A stretch of 64,000 bases of DNA from Candidatus Latescibacterota bacterium (GCA_009694805.1 SICM01000005.1:1-64000); one strand, 5' to 3'. Positions 1-11,003 are shown, counted from the first letter of the stretch. Notes: a model not told the origin generated them from the letters alone. Numbers and translations are program-made.

Positions 1-141
1 GGGAGTCGGTATGTGGAGCGGATGATGACGGTCGTGACCACCCTGAGGCAGCAGAAGCGCAATGTGCTCGATTACCTCACGGCTGCCTGCGAGGCGCACC
101 TGAGGGGGGAGACACCTCCCTCACTGCTCCAGACCATCTGA
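1..141 (+). mobile_element. C-terminal fragment of a transposase (IS66-like), partial at window edge
   Basis: Frame 1 reads GSRYVERMMTVVTTLRQQKRNVLDYLTAACEAHLRGETPPSLLQTI*, resembling the conserved C-terminus of IS66-type transposases; TGA at 139-141. Confidence 0.6.
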
Positions 142-3100
142 ACGGTTACTTCAGGAGCACCACCGGCGGGACATCCTGGTCGGCCTTCAACCGGCGGGAT
201 TCCACGTTCACGGGGGGCGTCCCCGACAGCCTCTCGAACGTCTACTTCATCGTGCCCCACCCGAGCAGCCCGGACACGGTCGCCTTCGCCGGGACGCTGA
301 CGAACGGCGTCTTCAAGAACCGGGGGGGGAGGGCCAACTGGACGCCGGCCTCCACCGGACTCCCCACGGGCCTGAGTGCGACGCTGCGGGGCCTGTTGCC
401 CAACCCTGCGGACGGGAATGTCCTGTACGCGGGCGTGGCGGCCAAGGGGTTCTACAAGACCACGGACGGGGGGACGAGCTGGGCCAAGAAGCGGGGAGGC
501 GTCTCCGACACGACGGATGTGCAGGCGCTGGCGCAGGTTTCGTCCACCCCGACCTTTCTCTACGCAGGGACCTTCTCGCAGGCGATGTTCCGCAGCGGGG
601 TGGGGGCGGAGATCTGGGACCCCATCGCCTCGCTGCCCGCGGGGCTTTCGGCGCGGGCCGTGGCCGTGGACCCTGTCCGCGTGAACCGGGTGTACACCGG
701 GACGTTCAACGGCGTGTACCGGCTCGACGTGACCAGCGTGCCGCAGGTCACCACCGGGGTGGGCAGCGCCCCCGTGGCCCTCGTGGCCGCCCATCTGGAC
801 ACTTTGGCGCTCGTGGACCTGGCTGTGGCCAACAGCGCCGACAACACGGTCTCGGTGCGCTCAACCGGGTCGGGGGGGTGCTGCTCCGGAGGGACATCCC
901 GGTGGGCGGCGGCCCCCGGTCCATCGTCGTGGCGGACGTGGACGGGGACGGGAAACGGGACCTGATCACGGGCAACCGGGTCGGGATGGGGGCGACGATT
1001 CTGAGGAACGACGGGTTTGGCGGGTTCACCTTCTTCCTCGACCTGTTCGCGGGGCGCGCGGTCGAGGCCGTGGCCGTGGCGGACCTGGACGGGGACGGGG
1101 ATGTGGACCTGGTGACGGCCAACGGCGCCTCCAGCACGATCTCCGTGTTTCTGAACGGGGGGCGGGGCACGTTCCTCCCCGCGCGCGAGCAGGCGTTGCG
1201 GGTGGGGCCCCGGTCGATCGTCCCGGCGGATTTCAACGGGGATGGCCGGCCCGATCTGGCGGTGGCAGACCCGGCGGGGTCGATCTCCATCCTGATCAAC
1301 CGGGGGGAGGGGCTCTTCTATCCGGATGCCCCCACCTCCGTGTCCGGCGGGCCGACCTCGGTGGCTGCCGGAGATTTCAACCTGGACGGGGCCCAGGATC
1401 TCGTGGCGGTGGCAGGCGGGCGGATCGCGATGCTTTACGGGAACGGGGACGGGACGTTTCAGCCTCCGAATTTCAGCGCGTACGCAGAGGCGCCCGCGGC
1501 CCTCGCGGTGGCGGACCTCGACGCAGACCGCTACCCGGACCTCATCGTGGCCTTCAGTACGGCGGTGGGGACACTCCTGAACGATGGAAACGGAAGGCTC
1601 CTGGCGGGCCCCGCGCTGGGGTCGATCTCCGGGATCAACAGCGTCGTGGCCGCGGACTACAACGGGGATGGCCGGCCCGACGTGGCCTCCCTGTCCTCCG
1701 ACGCCGGGGCCGTCGTCCTCTTCCAGAACCTCCTTCCGGCCTCCATCAAGCGGCCCTCGCCGCCCCGCAACCTCAGGGCATCGGACACCCCGGCAGACCT
1801 GGGCGGCCGGGTCACGCTGACGTGGCAACAGACCCGCGTGGACGAGGAGACGGGCCGGGTCGCGGCCTACGACGTCTTCCGGTCTGGGGCGCGGGACGGG
1901 GCCTACACGCGCATCGCCACCGTGGGCGTCTCTGCGCCGTTTCTCAGCCGGGATTCCACGATCATCACGCGCACCACCGTCGACAGCACGGCCACCGTGG
2001 GCGTCCCGCTTTTCTATTATATGACGGCGAAGGATGCCTCCGGGACGGCGTCTGCTCCGTCCGCCGTGGTCACGGCGACCTCCCTGGCGCAGCCGGTCTT
2101 CAACTTCGACTTTTCCAACACGGGCCTCTACAGCGTCGGTGATACGGTGACGGTCCGGGTCTCCCTCAATCCCCTCGGCTACCGGCTGAGCGGCCTCTCC
2201 CTGTTTCTGGACTATCACCCGAGGGCGCTGGGGCTGCTGGACGGGGACCCGACGAAGCCAGGCGCGCAGCCGTTCATCCTCCCCCAGACGTCGGGGGGTG
2301 CGCAGGTGCTCGAAAACCGGCTCGCCGGGGATGTCGCAGGCAGGATCAACCTCTCCGTGGGCGCCCTCTCCCCGGACCAGAATCTCTCCCTGGAGGTCGG
2401 GACCCTGCGGTTTGTGGCGTTGAGAGACACCGTGGCGTCGCTGGCCATCTCCAGTGACGCCGCAGGCAACCGGCGGACGGTGCTGATCGATGCGTCCGAC
2501 GGGTCGGCGTTCTCCCCCAACCTTCCGCCCCAGCCCGCCTCGGTCGTCATCCGGAACTATCGCGTCAACGGATCGGTCCGTTTCCAGGGCAGGACGGCCA
2601 ACCTCGATCTTCCCGTGCAGATCGACCTTCGTCAGTCGAACGGGCTCCCGCTGGCCACACCCTATGCCCCGGCGAACGACCAGGACAAGAATCGATCCGG
2701 GGTGCAATTCGCCCTCGATGGGAGCGGGAGATTCTCGCTCATCCAGGTGCCGGCGGGGCGCTACGCCGTGTTCGTGAAGGCCTTCCATTACCTGAGGGGA
2801 CGGGTGGTGGGCGATTCCATCGCCGTGGGGCCGGGTTCACCGGGCCCGCTGCTGGCGTTCCGGTGGGTCTCTTCGGCGGGCGCGACCTCCAACGAGTTGC
2901 GGGGGGGGGACGCCAACAACGACAACAACATCAACCTGACCGATTTTGGCCTCCTGGCGAAGTATTTCGGGGCATTTAACATCGCCGATGCGCAGAATCC
3001 GGCGTGGGTCGCGGACTTCAACGGCGATGGGGCGGTCAATCTGGCGGACTTCAGCATCCTCTCCTCCAACTTCGGGGAGCAGGGGTTCGGGCAGGAGATC

Positions 3101-3835
3101 TCGACCAAGCCGGTCCCTCCCGTCGCCCGCCTGAACGTCGTCCGGTCCTCTGACGGAGATGAAGAATCGTTCCGCATCTTCGTGGAGGGGGCGTCGCAGG
3201 TGTCGGGGTTCTCCGCGGATGTCGTGTACAGCTCCGAAGAGGGGGGCGCGACCCGGGGCGAGTCCCTGTCGGAGGACCTCCTCGTGGAGGGGGAGGCGGC
3301 GCGGGCGCAGGGCGCCCGCATGTGGTGGATCGTCCGGCCGCTCGGCCAGGGCCTGAGGGTGGCGGGGTATGTGAAGGGAGATCCCATCCAGGCGAAAGGG
3401 CCGGTGGAGGTCGCCCTGCTGCGCCTGGGAGGGCGGAGAAGGGCGACCCTGCCGGTCGTTCAGAACGCGTGGGTGGCGGACGGGGACGGAAGGGCGCTGC
3501 CGGCCCTGGCAGAGGCGGTGGACGCCCTGCCCAGGCGGCCGGCCCTGTTTCAGAACGTGCCGAACCCGTTCAACCCGGTCACGGAGATCGCCTATGACGT
3601 GCCGGGGGCCGGGGGCCCCGCCGAGACCGCCGGGGCGCAGGTGGTCCTGCGCATCTACAACCTGACCGGGCAGGTCATCCGGACGCTGGTGGAGGCCCCG
3701 AACGCCCCGGGGCGGTATCGCGTGGCGTGGGACGGGCGGGATGATCTCGGACACCCGGTGGCGTCGGGGGTCTATTTCTACCGGCTGGATATCGGGACCT
3801 TCCGGGATGTGAAACGGATGCTCTTGTTGCGGTGA
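141..3835 (+). CDS. Exported multidomain protein: BNR/Ycf48-like repeats, FG-GAP/VCBS repeats, FN3-like, cohesin-like, dockerin, FlgD-like C-terminal domain; apparent frameshift near 858-860
   Basis: ORFs 252..965 and 878..3835 are successive parts of one protein: GYFRSTTGGTSW, ADVDGDGKRDLITGN, dockerin-like DANNDNNINLTDF...DFNGDGAVNLADF, C-terminus LFQNVPNPFNPVTEIAYDVPG...GVYFYRLDIG. Confidence 0.75.
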
Positions 3836-3842
3836 AGTCCGT

Positions 3843-5226
3843 ATGGCTTTGCGAAAAGACCGAGGGCGGAGCCTGGCTCCGCCCTTATTGTATGCGCTTG
3901 TATCCCTCCTCTGGGCAGGGCAGGGGGTGTCCCAGAGCCCTCGCCCGCCGATCCGGCTGGAGGTGGCCGCCGGGCAGATCGCGCTGATCGACCGGTCCCG
4001 GGGGGATACGCTGCGCTACGCCCGCGCCGGGGATACGGTCGTTGTGGATGTCCTGGTCAACAGCGGCAAGGGGCGGCCGCTGACGGGCGTGGAGTTCTAC
4101 CTGCGCTTCGACCCGGCCTTCCTGTCCCCGGTGGATGCGGACACGAGCGCGCCGGGCCTGCAGCCGGTCCGCTCGGAGGGGCTGATCCGCCGGGCGGAGG
4201 GGATCACCAACACCTTCAACGTGGGGGACCCCACCCGGTACCGGGGCATCCACTACGCGGAGGGCCTGCTGACCGGCAGCACGACGGCGGACTCCGGCCG
4301 TGCCGCGTCCGTGGCCTTCCGGATGCTTCAAGCCATCCCGCCGGGCGGGGATGTGACGGTCTCCGTGGAGCGAGATACGCTGATCTTCCGGTCGTCGTAT
4401 CAGGTCCAGACCGCCGCCGGGCTGACCTTCCCCCTGCGCCCCCGGAACGCCCTTCACATCACGGCGCTGCCGCCGGTCCTGAACCTGCCCGCCTCTCTGA
4501 CGGTGCGGGCGGACTCCGCGCTCACCCTGGACCTGACGCCCCTGGCCACGGACCCGGAGTTCGGGGGATCGCTCCGGTGGGCCGTGACGGCGCGGGACTC
4601 CGGGGTCGCGGTCACGGTGGACGATTCGATGCGGACAGGCCCGGATCGCGCCGCGCCGGGGGTTCTCCGGGGCCACGGTCCTGACCTTCATCGCCACGAA
4701 TCCCGCCGGTTTTTCAACGAAGGGGGAGGTGGCGCTTCACGTTCAGCCTCCCAATCGTCCGCCTGTGATCTCCTCCCAGTTTCCGACAGAGGTCCGGCTG
4801 GTGAATGGGAGGTCGGAACCCATCTCTCTCCTCCTCCTGGTGAGCGATCCCGAGGTCGTCGCCTTCCTCCTGCGGTGGAGTTTCACCGGCCAGCAGGTCG
4901 TCACGCCGGCGGTGGACATCAACGCTGTTCTGACTTTTACTGCGCCTGCGTCGTGGGCCGGCCAGGAGCGGGTGACGCTGACGGCGCGGGACCCGGAAGG
5001 GGCCTCGGCCTCGGTCGCCTTCACGGTCATCGCGGACCGGCGGGCCGGGGACTTCGACGGGAATGGGGCCGTGAACTTCGACGACTTCTTCGCGTTTGCG
5101 GGGGCCTTCGGGACCGCGCAGGGTCAGGCGGGATTTGACGCGCGGTTCGACATGGACGGGAATGGGAGGGTGGAGTTCAACGACTTCTTTGTGTTCGCGG
5201 AGGTGTTTGGCCATACGACAAGGTGA
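3843..5226 (+). CDS. Exported cohesin-like plus dockerin protein; apparent frameshift near 4637-4645
   Basis: ORF 3843..5138 has a signal peptide and cohesin-like segment; the adjacent frame (4729..5226) continues with Ig-like segment and DFDGNGAVNFDDFFAFAGAFG...DMDGNGRVEFNDFFVFAEVFG dockerin repeats. Confidence 0.7.
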
Positions 5227-5301
5227 TGGATGTGATGACCGATCTGCGGGAGTCAGGGTCGCAGAGCATCAGGGAAGGTATCTTATAGGAGGCCGTGGGC
5301 A

Positions 5302-6720
5302 ATGAGAAGACATCGGCGCATCATACAGGTTCTTTCAAGCTGCCTGACGGTCGGAATGCTGCTCCTGACGGCGATGTCCGGCCCGGCGGGTGGAGAGGGG
5401 CTGCCGGGGATTGCCACGATGGCGGATCTGGATCGACGCGCGGGGCTGCACTTCGCGATCATGAGCGACCACAAGGGGGACTCCCCGCTCAGCAGCGTGG
5501 AGTTCGCCCGGATGGCGGCGTGGGTCGAGGCGGGGCGGCCAGCGTTCGTGATCGGCATGGGGGACCACCTCAGGTATGGATGGGAGAACTCGTTCATCCC
5601 CTGGATCGGGGCGAACCGCTGGTGGCGGGAGCACCTCTACCCGAACGTGGCGGATGGGGAGAATGGGTACTACAGCCCGACCCACCGGCAGGGCGACTAC
5701 GGGAAGGGCGCGCCCACGCTCAAGCTGGTGGACCTCTCCGCGCACGCGAAGACGGTCGTGCGCGAGAACGGATGCGAATACTACGCGAAAATACGGGCGG
5801 GAAAGTACACCGTCCACCTGATCCAGATGCACTTCTCGGACGAGCCGGAGGCGCTGGACGTGGCGTTTCCGGCGGAGAGCCGGGCGTGGATGATGCAGAC
5901 GCTGGCGGATATCCAGAAGGGGGAGAAGGACCTCATCGTGGTGGGGGCGCATTCGCGCAAGGGGTACTGGGACGATGTCCTGACGCCCGAACAGCGTCAC
6001 GCCCTGCTGCACAAGGCGGACCTGCTGCTCTCGGCGACCACGCACAGCTTCCGGGCCTGGGTCCCGGAGGGGTTCGAGGATGGGAGCACGGTCTGCATGA
6101 ACACCGGGGCGGTGGACTATCCGGGGTACATGAGCCCCGAGGGTTACGTGGAGGTCCACGTGCTCCCGGCGGGGGAGATCGTGGGGCAGTACGTGGACCT
6201 GACGCAGACGGAGCGCCGGCTCCAGCGGGGGCGGTTCGCGTGGGTCAAGCCGAGGGGGGAGCGGATGCGGTCGATCGACCTGAGGCCGATGGCGCCGGGG
6301 GAGGACATGGCCGAGGTGGTGGGGACGCTCAAGGACTCGGTGAGCGCGGCAGACCTGGGCCGGGAGCTGTCGGCGTTGTTGAGGGCCCGAACCGGCGCGG
6401 ATGCGGCGCAGGTCGCTGTCCGGACGGGGTTGCCGAAGGGGCCGGTCACGCGGGAGGCCGCGTGGCAGGTGTTCCAGAAGAACCGGAATCTGCGGGTCGT
6501 GCGCGTGCCGAGGGCACAGGCGGACTCGGTGCTCATCCGGCTGAAGCTGACGCCGGTGGCGTTTCAGGGAGAATCCTTGCGCATCGGGGTCCCGCACCCG
6601 ACCGTGCCGCAGGTCCTCGCCTGGGCCGGGCTGACCTATCGGGCGATCGAGCCGCAGGGGATCGGGGACTACGGCCTGCGCGAGGTGGACCTGCTGGTGG
6701 ACTGGTTGAAGGGGCGTTGA
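5302..6720 (+). CDS. Exported metallophosphoesterase-like protein with 5'-nucleotidase-C-like C-terminus
   Basis: Signal peptide; FAIMSDHKGD, GMGDHLRYG, VVGAHSRKG motifs; C-terminal RELSALLRARTGADAAQVAVRTGLPKGPVT. Confidence 0.55.
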   Translation: MRRHRRIIQVLSSCLTVGMLLLTAMSGPAGGEGLPGIATMADLDRRAGLHFAIMSDHKGDSPLSSVEFARMAAWVEAGRPAFVIGMGDHLRYGWENSFIPWIGANRWWREHLYPNVADGENGYYSPTHRQGDYGKGAPTLKLVDLSAHAKTVVRENGCEYYAKIRAGKYTVHLIQMHFSDEPEALDVAFPAESRAWMMQTLADIQKGEKDLIVVGAHSRKGYWDDVLTPEQRHALLHKADLLLSATTHSFRAWVPEGFEDGSTVCMNTGAVDYPGYMSPEGYVEVHVLPAGEIVGQYVDLTQTERRLQRGRFAWVKPRGERMRSIDLRPMAPGEDMAEVVGTLKDSVSAADLGRELSALLRARTGADAAQVAVRTGLPKGPVTREAAWQVFQKNRNLRVVRVPRAQADSVLIRLKLTPVAFQGESLRIGVPHPTVPQVLAWAGLTYRAIEPQGIGDYGLREVDLLVDWLKGR

Positions 6721-6745
6721 GGGGTGTGGAGGATGGGGTGGGTTT

Positions 6746-6774
6746 GTAGGGGCGACCCGACGGGTCTCCCCTAC
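6746..6774. repeat. GTAGGGGC palindrome copy 1
   Basis: gtaggggcgacccgacgggtctcccctac; one mismatch between arms. Confidence 0.8.
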
Positions 6775-6793
6775 GTCTGTCCGGGGTGTCGGA

Positions 6794-8008
6794 TCACAAT
6801 TTCCAGTACCGGTCGATGTCGCGCTGGTAGGCGTCGCACTTGCCGCTGAGCACGTCGGCGACCTTCACGACCTGGCCCGTCCTGCCCGATTCGTAGATGG
6901 CCTCGCTGACGGACTTGCTGCGCAGCCCCTCCGGGGCGTCGATCTCGACGTTCCGGCCCGTGCTGAGGGCGTCGATGAAGTCCCAAAGCTCCAGGGACAT
7001 GCCGGCCGTGATGCCGTAGGGGAAGAGGCGGTCCTTCTCCTTTTTGTTGAGGGTCTTGAGGTACATCTCCTGGAGCCTGGACATGCTGTAGGTGACGCCG
7101 TCGGCGAGCTGGCACTCCCCGCGCGCCTGGGAAGCCGCCGGGTGAAAGATGTCGGAGTCCACGAGGGCGCCTTTACTGCTGTTGAAGGTGAGCTGCGTGA
7201 ACCCCTTGCCGGGGGCGCTGTTCGTCCAGGCCCAGGTGCCGATCACGCCGCTCTTGAAGTTGAAGATGCTCGTCCAGAAGTCCTCCCGCGTGTCCAGAAC
7301 GGTCTCCTTGCCCTTTTTGTGCGGGCGTTTCTCGACCTGCTCCACGCGGGCGTAGACGGTGTCGACCTCGCCGTAGAAGTAGCGCATGGAGTCCACCCAG
7401 TGCGCACCGCTGTCCATGATCATGCCGCAGCCGCCCAGGTAGCGGTCCACCCGCCAGTGCCAGTTGGGGACCTGCTGGGGGTCGTTCCAGCCGGCGCTGA
7501 TGGCGAACCAGAAGCGGGGATCGCCCATCAGGCCGCTTTCGTGCAAGGCCCACCGGATGGTGCGCTGGCCGATGCTGCGCCGGCACTGCTCGGCGGTGGC
7601 GGCGATGCGCCGGTTCTTCTTCGCGGCCTCGATGATCTTCTTGGTGGCCTTGACCGTGACGCCGATGGGCTTCTCGACCAGGATGTTCACGCCGTGGTTC
7701 AGGAGCTGGCAGCCGTGTACGTGATGCAGGCCGTGCGGGCTGCAGATGTCGGCGCCATCCAGGCGCGTCTCCCCGCCGAGCAGGTCGTCCAGGCCTTTAT
7801 AGGCGTTGACGGCCTCTCCGGTGAAGGCTCGAATGCGCTCCGCGTAGGCCTTCGCCCGTTCCGGGACCTCATCCACGGTCGCCACGATGCGAAAGCGGCG
7901 TTCCCCCCTGCCCCAGAGCTCCTCGTAGCCGCGCAGATGCGCCCCTGCGATGCCCCCGCACCCTACCAGCGCCAGGTTGACGACGTTCCCCTGCGATCCT
8001 TTGGCCAT
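6794..8008 (-). CDS. Gfo/Idh/MocA family oxidoreductase
   Basis: MAKGSQGNVVNLALVGCGGIAGAHLRGYEELWG Rossmann motif; EKPIG motif; GGCGMIMDSGAHWVDSMRY. Confidence 0.9.
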   Translation of the reverse strand: MAKGSQGNVVNLALVGCGGIAGAHLRGYEELWGRGERRFRIVATVDEVPERAKAYAERIRAFTGEAVNAYKGLDDLLGGETRLDGADICSPHGLHHVHGCQLLNHGVNILVEKPIGVTVKATKKIIEAAKKNRRIAATAEQCRRSIGQRTIRWALHESGLMGDPRFWFAISAGWNDPQQVPNWHWRVDRYLGGCGMIMDSGAHWVDSMRYFYGEVDTVYARVEQVEKRPHKKGKETVLDTREDFWTSIFNFKSGVIGTWAWTNSAPGKGFTQLTFNSSKGALVDSDIFHPAASQARGECQLADGVTYSMSRLQEMYLKTLNKKEKDRLFPYGITAGMSLELWDFIDALSTGRNVEIDAPEGLRSKSVSEAIYESGRTGQVVKVADVLSGKCDAYQRDIDRYWKL

Positions 8009-8030
8009 GCTTATGAACCTCCTTTTTTGT

Positions 8031-8549
8031 TTAGATCTGGCCTTCCACCAGGGCCCGGCTGATGGGGTCGAGCTTTCGATAGTCCGGGATCTCGTACTGG
8101 TTGCCGTCGGCGTCCCGGATGAGGATACGGCCCGACCCGAGGTTTCGGACGTCCTGATTGTGACGCCCGCTACGGATCTCGAAGGTCCGGGGGCCCCGGT
8201 CGGTCTCCACGTCCCACTTCGGGATGTGGAACTCCTCCTCGATGTTGTGGACGAAGACGATCCGGGGCGTGAAGTAGACGCGCTCCAGCTCGGCGGTGAG
8301 GGCGGCGCGGCTCTTGGCATCCAGGTCGGAGAGGTTCAGGAGGGTCCCGATCTCCTTTCCCTCTTTATCCTTGAGGATGATGAACCGCTCCCGGTCGGTG
8401 ATGGGGAAGGCGCGCGTAGGGGTCACCGGCTTGAAGATCCCCTGGCCCTCCATGTCCAGCGTCAGATCCTCGAACTCATCTATGAAGAGCCGGAGGCGCT
8501 TCGGGTCCAGGATGTTCAGTTCCTGCTTGAGGGTGTATTCCTGTTCCAT
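8031..8549 (-). CDS. DUF1854 family protein (partner of the adjacent ABC transporter)
   Basis: 172 aa, MEQEYTLKQELNILDPKRLRLFIDEFEDLTLDMEG...VFVHNIEEEFHIPKWDVETDRGPRTFEIR; directly downstream of the ABC gene. Confidence 0.75.
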   Translation of the reverse strand: MEQEYTLKQELNILDPKRLRLFIDEFEDLTLDMEGQGIFKPVTPTRAFPITDRERFIILKDKEGKEIGTLLNLSDLDAKSRAALTAELERVYFTPRIVFVHNIEEEFHIPKWDVETDRGPRTFEIRSGRHNQDVRNLGSGRILIRDADGNQYEIPDYRKLDPISRALVEGQI

Positions 8550-8554
8550 AAGAT

Positions 8555-8638
<84 letters not shown>

Positions 8639-10993
8639 TCACAGGGCTCGAAGCTTTGACATCTCCGTCTGCATGCGGCAGAGGTTGGCGTAGATGCCTT
8701 CTTGCGCGACCAGCTCGTCGTGCGTCCCCATCTCGGCGAGTTCCCCCTTTTCGACGATCAGGAGGCGACTGGCGTTCTTGAGGGTGGAGAGGCGGTGCGC
8801 GATGGCGAAGGTCGTGCGTCCTTTGACGAGGCGCTCCAGGGCATCCTGGATCTGGGATTCGGTCTGGGTGTCCACGCTGGCGGTGGCCTCGTCCAGGATG
8901 AGGATGCGGGGGTCCCGGAGGATGGCGCGGGCGATGGAGATGCGCTGGCGTTCGCCGCCGGACACGCGCGCGCCCCGCTCCCCGACGAAGGTGTCGTAGC
9001 CGTCCGGGAAGTTGAGGATGAAGTCGTGCGCGTTAGCGGCCTTGGCCGCGGCCACAACCTCGTCCATGGATGCATCCGGCTTGCCGTAGGCGATGTTGTC
9101 GGTCACGGACCCGTTGAAGAGGAAGGGCTCCTGGAGGACGACGCCGATCTGGTCCCGGAGGGACTTGAGGGTCACGTCCCGGATGTCGTGGCCGTCGATC
9201 AGGATCGCGCCCTCGTGCACCTCGTAGAACCGGCAGATCAGGTTGATGAGGGTGCTCTTGCCCGCGCCGCTGTGCCCTGCCAGGCCGATCATCTCGCCCG
9301 GCTCCACGACGAAGCTCAGGTTCTTGAGGATGGGCTTGCCGGGCTCGTAGCCAAAGGTCACATTCCGGAACTCCACCCGTCCCTGGATGCGGGGCATGGG
9401 TTTCGCCTCCGGCCGGTCGGCCACGTCGGGATCGGTGTCCAGGACCTCGAAGACGCGCTCGGCGGAGGTGGCCGCGTGCTGGAACCGGTTGTTGAGCTGG
9501 CAGAGGGTCTCCACGGGGCCGTAGAACTGCCACATGTAGCCGGTGAAGGCCACGAAGTCTCCCAGCGTCAGGGTCCCACCGATGACCTTGAGGCCCCCCA
9601 CCCACCAGATCAGGAGGCCCCCGACGGAGGTCAGGAAGGTCATCAGGGGGCTGAAGATGCTCCGGACACGGGCCACCCGCAACTCCCCGGTCAGAATGGC
9701 CAGGCTCGTCCCCTCAAACCGGTCCACCTCCCGCTTCTCCTGGGCGAAGGCCTTGACGACCCGGACGCCGGGGATGACGTCGGCCAGGAGGGCGCTGAGG
9801 CCCGCGGTCCGCCGCCAGAGGCCGTGGTAGATGTCGTGGAGACGCCTGCTGAAGTAGCGCGTGCTCCAGACCACAAAGGGCGTGGGGAGGAGGACGAGGG
9901 CCGCCAGGCCGGGGTTGATGGAGAAGAGGATGGCGCAGATGATCAGGATGGTCAGGACGTTCCGGATGATCTCCTGAAGCCCGTCGGAGATGAAGTCCTG
10001 GAGCCGGCTGACGTCCTGGGTGATGCTGGACATGATCCGCCCGGTCTCCCGCTCGTTGTAGAAGCTGAGGGAGAGGCGGTGGAGGTGCTGATAGACCTCC
10101 CGCCGGAGGTCGAAGGTGACCCTCTGGCCCACCCGGGCCATGATGAGGGACCGAAAGGCCCCCAGGCCGTTCCGGGAGACGTTGACGAGCAGGAGGAGGA
10201 TGACCAGGATGGCCAGTTTTCTCGGGCCCCCGCCCCCACGGGAGGCGGGCGCCCTCTCCCCCTGGTCGCGCATCGGAGGGGCATCCGAATGCGCGGGTGT
10301 CTGGACGCGGGCGACGCCCCTGCCCCCGGTCGGGGCGAGCACGTCGTCGATGAGGGAGCGCATCAGGAGGGGCGGGGTCAGGCCGATGAAGGTGGACGTC
10401 AGGAGGAGGATGAGGCTGACGGTCGTCAGCCCCCAGTAGGGGCGGGCATAACCCATGAGCCGGGAGAACAGTTTTCGCGTGTCCAGACATGCCTGGCAGA
10501 CGCCCATCCACTCCCGGATCGGCCGGCCGCACTGCTTGCACCGCTTGTGCTGGGGCATCATCCCGCCCACGGTGCGCTTGACGACCTCCTGGTCCCCCGG
10601 GGGTCGGGCCTGTTTGACCAGGGCCTCGATCTGGTCCGGGACCTTCGAGAGCTTGGGGAGGAGGGACTTGGAGAAGAGGGCGATGGTGGTCCCTTCGCGG
10701 GCGGTCCGGACTTTCAGGGCGCCGCTGCCCAGCAGGTTTCGGATCTCCACCTCGGTGATCTCGGCGAGCGGGATCTGGACGACGTCGGGCGGGCCCTCTC
10801 CATCCGGGCTGAAGGCGAGGAGGCGTTGGTCCGTGGCCAGGACCCAGGCGGACCCGTAATGGCCGTCGAGCTTGATGTCGGTGGTGAAGGCGAGCCCGAG
10901 CGCTTCGTCGGGGCCGAGGTTCAGGCCGGCGCGGACCTCCTTCGGGACTTCCTCCTGAAGGGCAGCCTCAGGCTCTTGTATCGCTATTTCCAT
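8639..10993 (-). CDS. ABC transporter, fused permease/ATPase, with N-terminal PH-like domain and CxxC...CxxC zinc ribbon
   Basis: GHSGAGKSTLINLICRFYEV Walker A, VSGGERQRISIARAILRDPRILILDEATASVD; CKQCGRPIREWMGVCQAC upstream of the TM domain. Confidence 0.93.
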   Translation of the reverse strand: MEIAIQEPEAALQEEVPKEVRAGLNLGPDEALGLAFTTDIKLDGHYGSAWVLATDQRLLAFSPDGEGPPDVVQIPLAEITEVEIRNLLGSGALKVRTAREGTTIALFSKSLLPKLSKVPDQIEALVKQARPPGDQEVVKRTVGGMMPQHKRCKQCGRPIREWMGVCQACLDTRKLFSRLMGYARPYWGLTTVSLILLLTSTFIGLTPPLLMRSLIDDVLAPTGGRGVARVQTPAHSDAPPMRDQGERAPASRGGGGPRKLAILVILLLLVNVSRNGLGAFRSLIMARVGQRVTFDLRREVYQHLHRLSLSFYNERETGRIMSSITQDVSRLQDFISDGLQEIIRNVLTILIICAILFSINPGLAALVLLPTPFVVWSTRYFSRRLHDIYHGLWRRTAGLSALLADVIPGVRVVKAFAQEKREVDRFEGTSLAILTGELRVARVRSIFSPLMTFLTSVGGLLIWWVGGLKVIGGTLTLGDFVAFTGYMWQFYGPVETLCQLNNRFQHAATSAERVFEVLDTDPDVADRPEAKPMPRIQGRVEFRNVTFGYEPGKPILKNLSFVVEPGEMIGLAGHSGAGKSTLINLICRFYEVHEGAILIDGHDIRDVTLKSLRDQIGVVLQEPFLFNGSVTDNIAYGKPDASMDEVVAAAKAANAHDFILNFPDGYDTFVGERGARVSGGERQRISIARAILRDPRILILDEATASVDTQTESQIQDALERLVKGRTTFAIAHRLSTLKNASRLLIVEKGELAEMGTHDELVAQEGIYANLCRMQTEMSKLRAL

Positions 10994-11003
10994 GACCTTC
11001 TCT

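Noticed and set aside
560-2788. 742-aa minus-strand ORF
   Set aside because: Shadow of the FG-GAP protein, whose plus-strand motifs are unambiguous.
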